Assembly (NCBI RefSeq): GCF_010111755.1
Contig: NC_088962.1
Span: 744,001-808,000 of the forward strand
Origin: Nakaseomyces glabratus
Taxonomy: Eukaryota; Ascomycota; Saccharomycetes; Saccharomycetales; Saccharomycetaceae
Length of the DNA: 64,000 nt
Direction of reading: 5' to 3'
The stretch's first letter is position 1; each line of letters opens with the position of its first letter. Shown here piece by piece: positions 54,554 through 64,000 of the stretch. Below the pieces are notes generated by a model, which saw nothing but the letters and a program-made list of their open reading frames with translations, did no database searches and had not been told where the DNA came from. The translations under genes were made by a program, and so were the position numbers.

Positions 54554-55870
54554 TTACTTCTTTCGTAACGGTGTTGCTGGAAAGAAAGTTTCGCGGGTAG
54601 GGCTTGAACGTACTTTAATACCACTGCAGTTGTCATCATTAGAACCTGATGGGTTGTTATTGAAAAATGACCTCGATGGAATTGCTGTTGTTAGGGCATT
54701 GATTATCTGCGGTTCATTACTATCTATATTGAACTTTCTGTCCTTGAGAATTGATTGTTGCCGGTGATCATATCTGTTGGTTTTATGATCCTTCCTAATA
54801 GTTGGTGGTAGTATCTTCACAGTATTATTGATATGGTGGTGTGGCTTTATAATGTCTGTTACGTTTTCAAATTCTCTAGATTTCTTATTATACCTTTCAA
54901 TAATAACATCCCCACTCATTTCATGGTGCTTAAAGAGCGTACTTTTTGATACAGGGAAGAACTTTGTAAATCCACCATCAGATATGGTCGCTGTATCAGT
55001 CATAACATCTTGGTACATTATTTGTTTCAGTGGCTTGACATATTTAGTATCATATTGGAGGTAATTTTCTCGCATAAGCAGGGCATCATCTTTGAATCTT
55101 TCTTCATATCTATTCCAAATCATAAAATAAAATATTCCCTGATGTATGATAATGGGTATCACTGTGAGAAATGTGACATTTGTATACATTAAGCATATAA
55201 TAATGGTGGGGGAAAATGATGTTGACAGAGATATAATTAACTTGGATGGATCCCATTTGTTTAAGGTATAATGCTCCGTAACCTTCGGTAATTCAGTTTC
55301 CACTTCGTCTTGTAGTTGTAGCAGTCTTATAAACCGGGACAATAATTTAGACTTTAAAGAAGTTTTCAATAGTTTCTCATCCACTTCGTAATCTGGCTCT
55401 ATCTTCTTGAGAGATGGGTGCTTATCTAGATTCAGATCCTTTAAGTAGTATATTCTGTAGACCTTGTAAGTGTTGAATAGTCGGTAGCATGTATAACAAC
55501 TTAGCAGTAGTAAAAAGTATGTTGACCAATAAACTGTAGATGTCACCTTCCTGACTCTTTTATTGTAAGAGCTGGCATTAGCTGTGCTATGATGTTTATT
55601 GAACAAAACATCATGATAAGATGAGAATGCGGGATCGCTGAGCAACGTTTCAGATTTACTCAGATCAAATAATTCATAATCTCTTATAAGTTTGCGAGAT
55701 ACACCAGCCAGCAGTGTATCTTGTGCCAGTCTTAGAATGTAAAAGATAGTCGTCAGTGTATTACCTATTATGAATCCCAATTTTGTATTATCTTCCCATC
55801 CTTGCAACCTAAACCAAACACTTATAGTAAGAAATAACTCTGGGATATCAGGGATTAACCAACTGAACAT
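54554..55870 (-). CDS. NUR1: Nur1, inner nuclear-membrane rDNA-silencing protein
   Basis: 438 residues (S. cerevisiae 484). Nur1 pairs with Heh1 to tether rDNA to the nuclear periphery. Visible: an N-terminal amphipathic stretch with LGFIIGNTLTTIFYILRLAQD, FDLSKS, a membrane segment near 112-128 (STYFLLLLSCYTCYRLF), LSTSFSPTIIICLMY near 210-235, and a hydrophobic IIIHQGIFYF segment. The C-terminus is Ser/Lys-rich, with PTRETFFPATPLRKK at the end. Converges on ASM4 and diverges from RAM1, as in S. cerevisiae. Confidence 0.88.
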   Translation of the reverse strand: MFSWLIPDIPELFLTISVWFRLQGWEDNTKLGFIIGNTLTTIFYILRLAQDTLLAGVSRKLIRDYELFDLSKSETLLSDPAFSSYHDVLFNKHHSTANASSYNKRVRKVTSTVYWSTYFLLLLSCYTCYRLFNTYKVYRIYYLKDLNLDKHPSLKKIEPDYEVDEKLLKTSLKSKLLSRFIRLLQLQDEVETELPKVTEHYTLNKWDPSKLIISLSTSFSPTIIICLMYTNVTFLTVIPIIIHQGIFYFMIWNRYEERFKDDALLMRENYLQYDTKYVKPLKQIMYQDVMTDTATISDGGFTKFFPVSKSTLFKHHEMSGDVIIERYNKKSREFENVTDIIKPHHHINNTVKILPPTIRKDHKTNRYDHRQQSILKDRKFNIDSNEPQIINALTTAIPSRSFFNNNPSGSNDDNCSGIKVRSSPTRETFFPATPLRKK

Positions 55871-57650
55871 TTGATGTAAGCTAGGTCTAACCTGGTTATT
55901 TAATTGAGAAGTAGAACGCCTGTGGGATTTATAGCAGTGATGGTTAGTGTCAATTCCTAATATTTAAATCAGTCTAAGTTTTGTGCAGTAATTTGAAGCT
56001 TTCGCTTAGTACCTTCAATTCTTTCCGTCAGTAAACAATTCACAACAAAAACATAAAATAAATTATCAACACATATAATATGAAATTGTAAGCAAATCAG
56101 ATAAGTTAAAAAGTCGATCCATAAAAGTACTATTGATTGTATTATCTTATATTTTATGTAATAGTTCACAAAGATAAGCCAGATGCTATTGGATCAACTC
56201 TGCCACAGATATGGCGGAGAAATATCAAATGAAATTTCATTCTTGAACATAATGTTGTTGGCTTGTAGAGATTCCATTTGCTCCCGTTCATACCATTCCG
56301 CCCTGTAACCCCTCAAACACGCAAAGTCACTATTTGCATCCACTACTGCTGAAATCAATCATAATTTTATTATAACGTATTACTAATCTTAAGGCACGAT
56401 AAATTTAAATTTAAATTGATTCATTTTGCACTGATTTACTTAGTTACCACTACAAGAATATCTGTTGTAGTTACTCCCAGAGATCATAATCTCAAAGAAT
56501 AGCCGCTACACTTTTTTATTCTACAAACCCCTACAGGTAGTTCTAAGCAATATATGCTCGCCAAGAAATAGATATATTAACCAACGCAAGAATACGTCGT
56601 AGAAACTGCAGTAAACTCTCAAACAATTGTGATTTACGCTTATTGGTTTTCAACAAATGTATGGAAGAGTTTCCCCAATCCTGTACTATTCACAACACTG
56701 AATCACACTACACAACTAATATAGAATTGTATAATGTTTGCCCGAAGTTGAAAGTACAGGTGACTTTTTGCAACTATGGTATTGTGATCTCTCTTGAACA
56801 GTATAGCTACTATTGCCTTAATTTTGCTTAGTTAGGTGACAGCAAGTTTGTAAATAGGTAAAATCATTTCGCACTGCATGAAACAAGCTGTAACCTACTT
56901 AGTCAATTTTAGTCAAGGGAAATGCTCTTTGGGCCATGACTCAGTAATAAGTACTCTCGCAATTGTCCGATATTGGACATCAATAGTCATTGAAGAGGGG
57001 TTATTGGTGTGGGGGAGGGGGGCGAATGGAGAGGGAGTAGATATTATTTTTTGCAGTAAGTCATAGGGGACTCATTCATCTGTAGTAAACCAAATGGCCA
57101 AGCTGGAGAACATAGAGAGCACTGACTCAGTGGCCCGTACCGATTAGGATTCTATAAACTCTATGATTGCCCCCCCCCTTCAATAGAAGAGTTCCCCCAC
57201 TCCATTGTCCTATTTACAGAACAATTTTGACCTCCGTTCACTGACAATTACGTATTCCAATTTTTGCCAATGTAAATTACTCTCTATTTAAAATCTGGGG
57301 GGAAAGAGCATAGAAAACTTGCAGTGATGAGGTTCTTCGACGTGGGAAGTGCAGGACTAAATTCAGGAACCAGACAGTTGGGGCACTTTTTTTTTTCAGT
57401 ACAAAGGGCATTGGCCAGAAAGTGTTTCATCAAATCTTAGCAATCACCACCCACTTTTATAGTCGTTCAGCAGTTGAATTTAGTGCAATATAATATAAGG
57501 GAGAAGGTAATATAGCGTTCTAAAGGAGTTTTTCATATACATCAATAAATTATCTTTTCCGATTTTAAACCCATTTCGCTATATATACTGAATACTTTTT
57601 AAGAAAAGCCTGAACAGTAATACGAGCAATTAAGTCCCGTTAACTTTTGA
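55871..57650. other. Divergent NUR1-RAM1 intergenic region
   Basis: 1.78 kb, the longest gap in the window. Short ATG frames (for example 56878-57066) have no family resemblance. C and G runs lie near 57013-57023 and 57170-57178, and a poly-T tract is near 57388. No gene, tRNA or RNA recognised. Confidence 0.4.
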
Positions 57651-58943
57651 ATGTCTACTGCTAGGAGAGCTAAGTATATATCAAAGTTACTAGGTAGGAA
57701 AAGAGCAATCATTGAAAGAGAAATCACAGATACAACCGTTAACATGGCAGAAGTAGCTCCATTAATGAAGGAGCTGGAAACAGACACAACTTTAGCAAGA
57801 AATGATGTCTTGCATTCGATAAATAAGCTTCTGGAGAATTTATGCCTCGAGCCGAACAACTCCACAAAGAATAATCTAGAGTTGGAACTGAACAAGGACT
57901 TTCATAAAGTTTATCTAGAAATGGCCTTTGATTCTGCTTTACCCCCACAAATGGCAGCACTGGATGCGTCGCAGCCATGGCTTTTATATTGGATTGCCAA
58001 CTCTCTCAAAGTTCTAGATGAAAGCTGGCTATCAGAAACAAACAAGCATTTGATTGTTGAGAAGTTATTTCACATATCACCAGATCATGGTCCATTTGGT
58101 GGTGGCGTGGGACAACTACCTCATTTAGCTGGTACATATGCTGCTATTAATGCATTATCGCTCTGCGACAATATTGATCAATGCTGGGAGAGTATAAACC
58201 GCGGGGCCATTTACAAATGGCTTTTATCTCTAAAACAACCTGATGGAGGATTTAAAACATGTCTAGACGTGGGAGAAGTTGACACCCGTGGTGTATATTG
58301 TGCACTATCAATCGCCTCAATGCTAGACATACTGACAGATGAGCTTACAGAAGGTGTAGTAGAGTATCTGATTGCTTGTCAGAATTATGAAGGTGGGTTT
58401 GGCAGTGGACCATTCTGTGATGAAGCCCATGGTGGGTACACATTTTGTGCAGTAGGTAGTCTTGCGATTCTCAATGCATTAGACAAGATGAACACAGAGA
58501 AGCTAATGGAATGGTGTAGTGCTCGTCAGTACAACGAGGAGCTAGGTCTATGTGGTAGAAGTAATAAACTAGTTGATGGCTGTTACAGCTTTTGGGTGGG
58601 TGCCACAGCTGCCATATTAGAATCATACAACTATGGTGAATGTATAAACAAGGATGCTTTGAGGAACTACATACTGGCCTGTTGTCAAACTGAAACACAC
58701 CCAGGTTTAAGAGATAAGCCAGGAAAACATTCCGATTTCTACCATACTAACTACGTGCTCTTGGGTTTAGCTGTCTCAGAATGCGCATTTTTCTCAACAA
58801 ACAGTAACGGTATTGAGATGATAGACTCACAGATAAACAATAACAACGTCAATTCTAATTTAAGCAAAATAAACCCAGTATATGGCTTACCGGAAGATAA
58901 TTTCAAGAACTTTATCACATATTTCAAAGCTAAGACAATATAA
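57651..58943 (+). CDS. RAM1: Protein farnesyltransferase beta subunit
   Basis: 430 residues (S. cerevisiae 431). With Ram2 it attaches farnesyl to CaaX proteins such as Ras and a-factor. Conserved blocks: LPPQMAALDASQPWLLYWIANSLK, GPFGGGVGQLPHLAGTYAAINAL, GGFKTCLDVGEVDTRGVYCAL, CQNYEGGFGSGP, DEAHGGYTFCAVGSLAIL. The zinc ligands lie in KLVDGCYSFWVG (Asp and Cys) and SDFYHTNYVLLGLA (His). ATG at 57651 fits the family start. Order RAM1-UBX3 matches YDL090C-YDL091C. Confidence 0.97.
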   Translation: MSTARRAKYISKLLGRKRAIIEREITDTTVNMAEVAPLMKELETDTTLARNDVLHSINKLLENLCLEPNNSTKNNLELELNKDFHKVYLEMAFDSALPPQMAALDASQPWLLYWIANSLKVLDESWLSETNKHLIVEKLFHISPDHGPFGGGVGQLPHLAGTYAAINALSLCDNIDQCWESINRGAIYKWLLSLKQPDGGFKTCLDVGEVDTRGVYCALSIASMLDILTDELTEGVVEYLIACQNYEGGFGSGPFCDEAHGGYTFCAVGSLAILNALDKMNTEKLMEWCSARQYNEELGLCGRSNKLVDGCYSFWVGATAAILESYNYGECINKDALRNYILACCQTETHPGLRDKPGKHSDFYHTNYVLLGLAVSECAFFSTNSNGIEMIDSQINNNNVNSNLSKINPVYGLPEDNFKNFITYFKAKTI

Positions 58944-59469
58944 TCAGATCAATTCTTCCATCACTGCAATGGAGGACACTTATTCAACAGAAACTATATT
59001 TACTACTGTGGACTGCTCAAAATTTTATTATTGCAGACACTCGCTAGAGTTACAGTACATTTTAAAAGGTTTGCGGATGCATTTCGATCGGCGAGGCAGT
59101 AAAAGCCCATCTGTCTCAAGCCGAACACTAACACACTAAAATTCCGAGAATAAGGGCTGTATTTAATCTACATTGCATTTTTAATGAATTAAATGTATAA
59201 TTATATGCATATAGCATATCTATAAATGAAGTTATGATGATAGGTATCTTTGACTTTAAACTTCTTACTCGGTATATACTGACGTTAAACCTAAATCACT
59301 ATGGCCGACATGTATCAATTAAGGGTTTCTCTTAGCCATGTTTAGATGAACTTCAATGGGAAACTTAGAAATCATACTAAAATGTATAATTGTAGGCGTA
59401 TTCAAGGGATCAACCAGTAGTCAAAATAAGCTACTGTGCATTAAAGCTAGCGTCCGATAGTCTATATAA
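58944..59469. other. RAM1-UBX3 intergenic region
   Basis: 526 bp. A 56-codon ATG frame (58969-59139) has no recognisable product. Nothing else seen. Confidence 0.4.
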
Positions 59470-60756
59470 ATGAGTGGATCAAGTGGTGGCAATTATGACC
59501 ACATTCCGGGCCATTTCCCAATTGAAACCAATGTCAACCCAATTTCTGCTTCCCCGGAGGAAACAGTGGAGGACTCACAGGCTTCTAGGTATATCAAACG
59601 AATTTTGGCTTATATATTCCAATTTCCTTTGATGATTTTATTTTATAGTTTGACGGTTTTACTCCAGGCATTGAAGGTTATAAAACCTCTTAAGAATCTT
59701 CTTCGATTTTATGATAAAAAACATATTAACCAAATGAATCACAGGGACGTTCTAGCAAGACTGATAGAATACTTAGAAAAGGAAACAGAAAAGATAGAAC
59801 TGAATAGAGATCATGATTCTTCCAATTACAGTTTTGGGTCACTATATGGGACAGATTCGGGGTCGTTAAGCAAGGAAATAATGCAAGGCAGCTATACACA
59901 GTTACTGGACACATGCACAGATCAACTAAAATTTGGCATGATTTATTTACATGATCCTCTGCTCGATGACAGTCTCAACTATTTAGACAAAATTCTGTGC
60001 TCGGAAGATTTCGTTAAACTGCTAAAGAGATATCAAATACTCCTATGGTTCGGAGATGTGACGAATTCAGAAGGTATGCAAGTCAGTAATGCGCTGAAGG
60101 TAAGATCATTTCCCTTTCTAGGTGTCCTCACTGTAAAAAATAACAAAAAGATAGAACTCTTTGGTAAATTTGAAGGACCTGTCCACAATTTCACAGCAGC
60201 AAGTCTAGAAAATATTTTATCAAAGGAATACCCGTCTTTACTACAACTAAGACAACAGAAACAACATATCGAAGTGGAACGGTTTATACGAGAACAACAA
60301 GACGCTAGATTTAACGATTCATTGAGAAGAGATCAGGAAAGGGAACGCGCAAGATTGGAAGAACAAAATAGGGCAGCGTATGAGGCAGAACAAACTGTAT
60401 TACGAAAGCAATGGTTGTTATGGAGAAAAAAATCATTGAAGAGTGAGCCCAATTCCAGTCAGGATAGCAGTAGAATAGCAATCAGGATGGAAGATGGCTC
60501 TCGAATAGTACGCAAATTTGATGCAGGATTGCCAATAGAGGAGATATATGCTTTTGTTGAGCTATATTCCACTAATCTGCTGCAATCAGAAGAGCAGTAT
60601 GATGCTGAAGATCCCCCCTCTAATTATCACCACTCATATAACTTTACACTAATAGTACCTGTTCCAAGAAAGGAACTAAACCCAGCAATTACTATTAGTG
60701 ATGAAAGCTCAATTTATCCATCTGGTACCATTATAATCGAAATAGATAATAATTAA
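59470..60756 (+). CDS. UBX3: Ubx3, UBX-domain adaptor of Cdc48
   Basis: 428 residues (S. cerevisiae 455). A hydrophobic hairpin near residues 45-75 (ILAYIFQFPLMILFYSLTVLLQALKVI) inserts into membrane. A thioredoxin-like UAS domain spans about 125-260 (YTQLLDTCTDQLKFGMIYLHDPLLDD; LRSFPFLGVL-type block). A charged coiled coil covers about 260-325, and the C-terminal UBX domain is at about 335-428 (RIAIRMEDGSRIVRKFDAGLPIEEIYAFVE). Ubx3 belongs to the Faf/Ubxd8 group and forms part of the Golgi/endosomal Dsc ubiquitin-ligase complex and acts in endocytosis. Gene order supports it. Confidence 0.93.
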   Translation: MSGSSGGNYDHIPGHFPIETNVNPISASPEETVEDSQASRYIKRILAYIFQFPLMILFYSLTVLLQALKVIKPLKNLLRFYDKKHINQMNHRDVLARLIEYLEKETEKIELNRDHDSSNYSFGSLYGTDSGSLSKEIMQGSYTQLLDTCTDQLKFGMIYLHDPLLDDSLNYLDKILCSEDFVKLLKRYQILLWFGDVTNSEGMQVSNALKVRSFPFLGVLTVKNNKKIELFGKFEGPVHNFTAASLENILSKEYPSLLQLRQQKQHIEVERFIREQQDARFNDSLRRDQERERARLEEQNRAAYEAEQTVLRKQWLLWRKKSLKSEPNSSQDSSRIAIRMEDGSRIVRKFDAGLPIEEIYAFVELYSTNLLQSEEQYDAEDPPSNYHHSYNFTLIVPVPRKELNPAITISDESSIYPSGTIIIEIDNN

Positions 60757-61000
60757 AACTTCGAAATATTCAATAAATCTTAATTACCGTCAAAAGTATT
60801 GTATAACGATTATAGAATTATTACTAACAATGGTCTAGTCGGTTTGTAAAGTCGCAAGCCTAGTTTTGCATTTTAAAGGAAAAATATAGTACTTGATGCT
60901 ATTTCATTATTATACAACTTTCATTGGCCTTTATATAATGGAGTAGAAATCTCAAATTGAGCCTACAAACTTATTCATTAACTATCCAGTTTAGTCTAGA
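60757..61000. other. Convergent UBX3-SRP14 3' region
   Basis: 244 bp, AT-rich; nothing recognised. Confidence 0.35.
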
Positions 61001-61423
61001 TCAATTTTTCTTTTTGTCTTTATTACTAGCAGCCGTCTTTCTCTTTTTCTTCTTCTTTATCAAACCATTCATCCCGCTTTTTACCACAGAGCTATAATCT
61101 TGCCAAAATTGGTCAAGTTCAAGTGTAGGCACAATTGTTGAATATTTTGTCTTCTTGGCGTTTGACCCGCACCATATCCTGACAACCATCGGGTAAGATT
61201 TATCGGAACTTTCTTTCGTAGCTATATTTCTAGCCATTTTGGAGACATCATACTCTGGTGCTTTGGTAGCATCCTTTTCCAAGTTCCCTTCAACCTGGTC
61301 ATCCTTGATATACCTTTTTATCGAGATGTGAACTGTCACCTTCTTTTCATTAGCAGTCTTGAAAAGCTCACCAGCCTTTTGCAAAAATTCTGTAGGACTT
61401 ATCACAGCCTTGGACTCACTCAT
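61001..61423 (-). CDS. SRP14: Signal recognition particle subunit Srp14
   Basis: 140 residues (S. cerevisiae 146). It binds the Alu domain of SRP RNA as a homodimer and pauses translation. The N-terminal MSESKAVISPTEFLQKAGELF, the middle YPMVVRIWCGSNAKKTKYSTIV and the Lys-rich tail (KKKKKRKTAASNKDKKKN) match the family. Position and direction beside PMT5 match YDL092W-YDL093W. Confidence 0.95.
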   Translation of the reverse strand: MSESKAVISPTEFLQKAGELFKTANEKKVTVHISIKRYIKDDQVEGNLEKDATKAPEYDVSKMARNIATKESSDKSYPMVVRIWCGSNAKKTKYSTIVPTLELDQFWQDYSSVVKSGMNGLIKKKKKRKTAASNKDKKKN

Positions 61424-62033
61424 CTCTTTACCTCGCAGGAACTGTAAGTTATATGCTTAGCTATCAAACCGTGTAAAACTAAAACAGAAAATCCTTTCCT
61501 TTAAGAAGTTTCACGCAGCAACAACACCCTAGATTAAAATCCTGTTTTATTGTTCTATCACAGATAATGCTCTATATGTGGTGCAAAAACCACCATTGGC
61601 ATCACAATCACTGATATATAAGCCATTCTGCGCTTTCAATGTCTTGTTCAGCTCTATTCAGCGTATTGAACTTCGAAAGTTTCCAAGGTAGCATATCGTC
61701 GAATACGACAAACAATTTTCAGTGTAATAGCAATTAGCGAAATTGAGATGATTAGTTCATTCAATGCTATTGTCCACTCCAGTGTCCCACGACGCATGAT
61801 GTTAGGTCCGATAAAAAGATAGAATAAAATCATTAATTATTCGTGTATACTATATAATAGAAATGTTAAAAACAGGGATACTATAATAACAAGGTGAATG
61901 AAATCGACCGAACTTTGTCTTATTAATGAGTCGTATTTGATAAATATTTGTCTTCTCCTACATTGAACATAAGCGAGATAACAGATCAGTCAATGTCTAT
62001 TACGCCAATGAATTCAAGATAACTCCAATCCAT
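61424..62033. other. SRP14-PMT5 intergenic region with small-ORF candidate
   Basis: 610 bp between two minus-strand genes. It contains the 59-codon membrane-protein candidate at 61654-61833; the remainder is AT-rich without clear features. Confidence 0.4.
61654..61833 (-). CDS. Possible small membrane protein (59 residues)
   Basis: An ATG at 61833 opens 59 codons, with a second in-frame ATG at 61797 leaving 47. It has a short hydrophobic start (MILFYLFIGPNIM), then Arg-Arg, a clear membrane-spanning stretch (LIISISLIAITLKIV) followed by a basic cluster (RIRR) and a polar tail ending VQYAE. That pattern of a hydrophobic helix with basic flank is typical of genuine small membrane proteins, but I do not recognise the family and the length alone could arise by chance. 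It lies in the same direction as SRP14 and PMT5. Confidence 0.35.
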   Translation of the reverse strand: MILFYLFIGPNIMRRGTLEWTIALNELIISISLIAITLKIVCRIRRYATLETFEVQYAE

Positions 62034-64000
62034 TTAATGTAGCACAACACCAATTTTATCTAGTTCCTTTGTACCAGCTTTAGTGTAGTTGGTTAAATCC
62101 ATCTTCTGGTAAATCCGGTAATTCTCTGGGTATATTTCGCAGCCATACTTCCAACTCGATAGCAATTTTGTTGCATTACATTCACTTACAGTCCAAGGGG
62201 TAGCATAAGTTAATGGGAGATATCTGAAGAATGCTACAACTACCACAACTAGGAAGAATGCAGCGACACTTAGACCAACTCTCTTGTTCTTGAATGCAAA
62301 AGAATATACAAGCTCAAATACATGAGCAAGGGCTAATAGACCAAAGTAGTATGCAGGCAAGTATTGATACAGATGGTGTCTGTCCGTAGTCAAGATATAT
62401 GGGACATAGTTTAGTGCAAAACCAATACCATATTGGAGGACTTGAATATGGAAATTAATAAACTGAGGATTTGAGGATATCTCGAAACCCATTTGCCAGA
62501 AAATCAACTCACCAACAAAGGCAACAACAAATAAAACAATAAATGCACTCACTGACCACCACATGGCAGGGTTACCAAGGAAATAAATCTGTCTTGCAAA
62601 TCCGTTCCAAAATGGAATACCTTTCTCCAATAAAGGCCATGTAGTTGGGAAAGTTATTAAAGAGCTCTTATCTGTTCTAACCTTCGCCTTCTCAATCATC
62701 TTAGCATGTAAATCCAAAATCTTATCCTTCAGGCTCATTGGCTTGTAACTGACACGCTTAGGATTCTTGGGCGAGTTAGGATGAGGTTGATCCTGTTCAA
62801 TGTTCCATAGAGTTAATTCATATTTACCCGAGTGAGCACATGCAATCTCATAGTCCATAACAAATTCCGGAGTTCTCATTCTGACGTCGTGAGTGAACAA
62901 GTAACAACCAGACATTGCATGTTTCAATCTAAACTTAGTATCAATTGCCTTGACGAACTCTCTAGCCTCTCCAGGTTCTGAAAGATCTTGATCAATTTCA
63001 ACAATCCAGTCATCATTTGGATCACCCATGAAACCTTCATAACCATAACAGGATACTTCCTTCTGCCAATCGACATGTTGAGAGATTGGTGCCTTATGGT
63101 CATGGGAATGTAATCTACATTTGTATTTTGGAGAGTAAAGTCTAATCTTTTCATGATTCTTCAAGTTTTCAAAGCTCTTTGGAGTTGAACCAGATCTATT
63201 ATAGTATTCCACAACCCAATCAGTTGTCACACTCTCATTTTTTCTTAGATCAATTTGACGTTGTTTAGAACCTGCTTCATAATACGCTGGAGCAGCTTCA
63301 ACAAAACCACCATCCATACCAATATTATTCAATCTGACAGTACCACCAACAACAACATCGGCAAAGGATTCTTTAATCACTGTATTGTTATATAATTCTG
63401 ATCTAAATTCAGGTTTCATCAAAATGCTGTCGTTGCCATCCACAGTTCTGCTGCCAATGTGCCAGCTGAAAATAGAGAAGTAAATTACAGCCGGAACCAA
63501 AGACAACACCAATAAATTAAAGATGAAAACTTTAACTGTTCTACAGATTGGGACAGACAAATCACCAGCCAGCAACCACAATCTCCATAGAGTCACAATA
63601 GCCACCCAGGCCAATACGAACAAACCGGCCCATTTAGTTGAAATTGCCAATCCAAGTAAACAAGCTGCATGAGTAAAAGTAAAGATGTACCTTCCAGAAC
63701 CAGCTCTTAAGTTATCAGATTTCTTTGTGAAATAAATAGCAGCTGCAACAAAAAATAAAAATGGTGCATCCAAGTGAACATAACGAGATGCTGTGATGAA
63801 TGAATTTTCTAGAGAAAGAGCCACACTAAATATACCAGCAATAGGACGAGAAACACCTGAAGCACGCAATGTCATGAAGAAGAACACGACAACACATGCA
63901 CCCAAACCAGCTGCAAGGTATCTTTCAGGTAGATAGACACTCGCATTCTCAAATTGGGTACCAACTGGATGGTATTTATATGATGTATCGAATCCCGTGT
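62034..64000 (-). CDS. PMT5: Protein O-mannosyltransferase, Pmt1/Pmt5 type, 5' end missing
   Basis: 654 residues are present; the frame stays open to the window edge (reading GFDTSYKYHPVGTQFENASVYLPERYLAAG just inside it), so the N-terminal part is outside. It transfers mannose from dolichyl-phosphate-mannose to Ser/Thr in the ER lumen. Visible: multiple membrane segments, MTLRASGVSRPIAGIF and SRYVHLDAPFLFF after the first lumenal loop, and MIR repeats in the central lumenal domain (KNHEKIRLYSPKYKCRLHSHDHKAP, GCYLFTHDVRMRTPEFVMDYEIAC). Four to five C-terminal membrane spans follow, with LTTDRHHLYQYLPAYYFG. Neighbours indicate PMT5 (YDL093W), but PMT1 lies close by in S. cerevisiae and cannot be excluded. 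Confidence 0.88.
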   Translation of the reverse strand, partial: TGFDTSYKYHPVGTQFENASVYLPERYLAAGLGACVVVFFFMTLRASGVSRPIAGIFSVALSLENSFITASRYVHLDAPFLFFVAAAIYFTKKSDNLRAGSGRYIFTFTHAACLLGLAISTKWAGLFVLAWVAIVTLWRLWLLAGDLSVPICRTVKVFIFNLLVLSLVPAVIYFSIFSWHIGSRTVDGNDSILMKPEFRSELYNNTVIKESFADVVVGGTVRLNNIGMDGGFVEAAPAYYEAGSKQRQIDLRKNESVTTDWVVEYYNRSGSTPKSFENLKNHEKIRLYSPKYKCRLHSHDHKAPISQHVDWQKEVSCYGYEGFMGDPNDDWIVEIDQDLSEPGEAREFVKAIDTKFRLKHAMSGCYLFTHDVRMRTPEFVMDYEIACAHSGKYELTLWNIEQDQPHPNSPKNPKRVSYKPMSLKDKILDLHAKMIEKAKVRTDKSSLITFPTTWPLLEKGIPFWNGFARQIYFLGNPAMWWSVSAFIVLFVVAFVGELIFWQMGFEISSNPQFINFHIQVLQYGIGFALNYVPYILTTDRHHLYQYLPAYYFGLLALAHVFELVYSFAFKNKRVGLSVAAFFLVVVVVAFFRYLPLTYATPWTVSECNATKLLSSWKYGCEIYPENYRIYQKMDLTNYTKAGTKELDKIGVVLH

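Noticed and set aside
56878..57066. 62-codon ATG frame in the NUR1-RAM1 gap
   Set aside because: No similarity or domain seen; length is within chance expectation.
58969..59139. 56-codon ATG frame directly after RAM1
   Set aside because: Overlaps the RAM1 3' flank, no hydrophobic or family pattern; likely chance.

Overview
The window is a stretch of nuclear chromosome from a budding yeast of the Saccharomycetaceae. The evidence is: compact, mostly intron-free genes in AT-rich DNA; standard codon use; introns with yeast GTATGT and TACTAAC signals; and runs of genes whose content and order match S. cerevisiae. Each run mixes genes that S. cerevisiae keeps on two sister segments of its whole-genome duplication (BNS1/SMI1/AMA1/NAS6/PHO81/YHB1 with RTT107; GAT2/SIP5/TIF34 with MDH3/THI3/SUB2/LUC7). 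Several genes expected in an unduplicated ancestor (such as PSO2, CIN4, RPS16, NDE1, SWP1, IMP1) are absent. I infer a post-duplication species that lost duplicates differently from S. cerevisiae. I cannot name the species.

Layout: 1-13 kb: BNS1/SPO12 (cut by the edge), SMI1, DIE2/ALG10, AMA1 (spliced), NAS6, PHO81. 14-19 kb: RTT107 and YHB1. 19.7-26.2 kb: an SPO21/YSW1-position gene, YPQ1, MRPS9, SUP45. 27-40 kb: GAT2, MDH3, RIM11/MRK1, THI3, SIP5. 40-47.5 kb: RPL13 (spliced), the RNase P RNA gene RPR1, SUB2, a SERF-like small protein, TIF34. 48-51 kb: a dienelactone-hydrolase-family protein, a T5orf172/GIY-YIG-like gene, a TDA5-like gene. 51.7-64 kb: LUC7, ASM4/NUP53, NUR1, RAM1, UBX3, SRP14, a possible 59-residue membrane protein, and PMT5 (cut by the edge). 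The last block keeps the S. cerevisiae order YDL087-YDL093. No tRNA gene, transposon, LTR, CRISPR array or centromere was recognised.

Most genes are ordinary housekeeping or regulatory loci. The standout is at 49413-50193. A zinc-motif plus T5orf172 protein can only be read by a +1 shift at an exact CTT-AGG-C heptamer, the Ty1/ABP140 programmed frameshift signal, placed where the two halves of a conserved Cys motif join. The second notable locus is RPR1 at about 42068-42460, where P1, P3 and P4 can be paired by eye. It is preceded by about 200 nt of dense hairpins that lie in the same apparent Pol III unit and are not explained by the RNase P core.

Start codons were checked by eye against the sequence. 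Functions rest on recognised family motifs and gene order; no database search was run.
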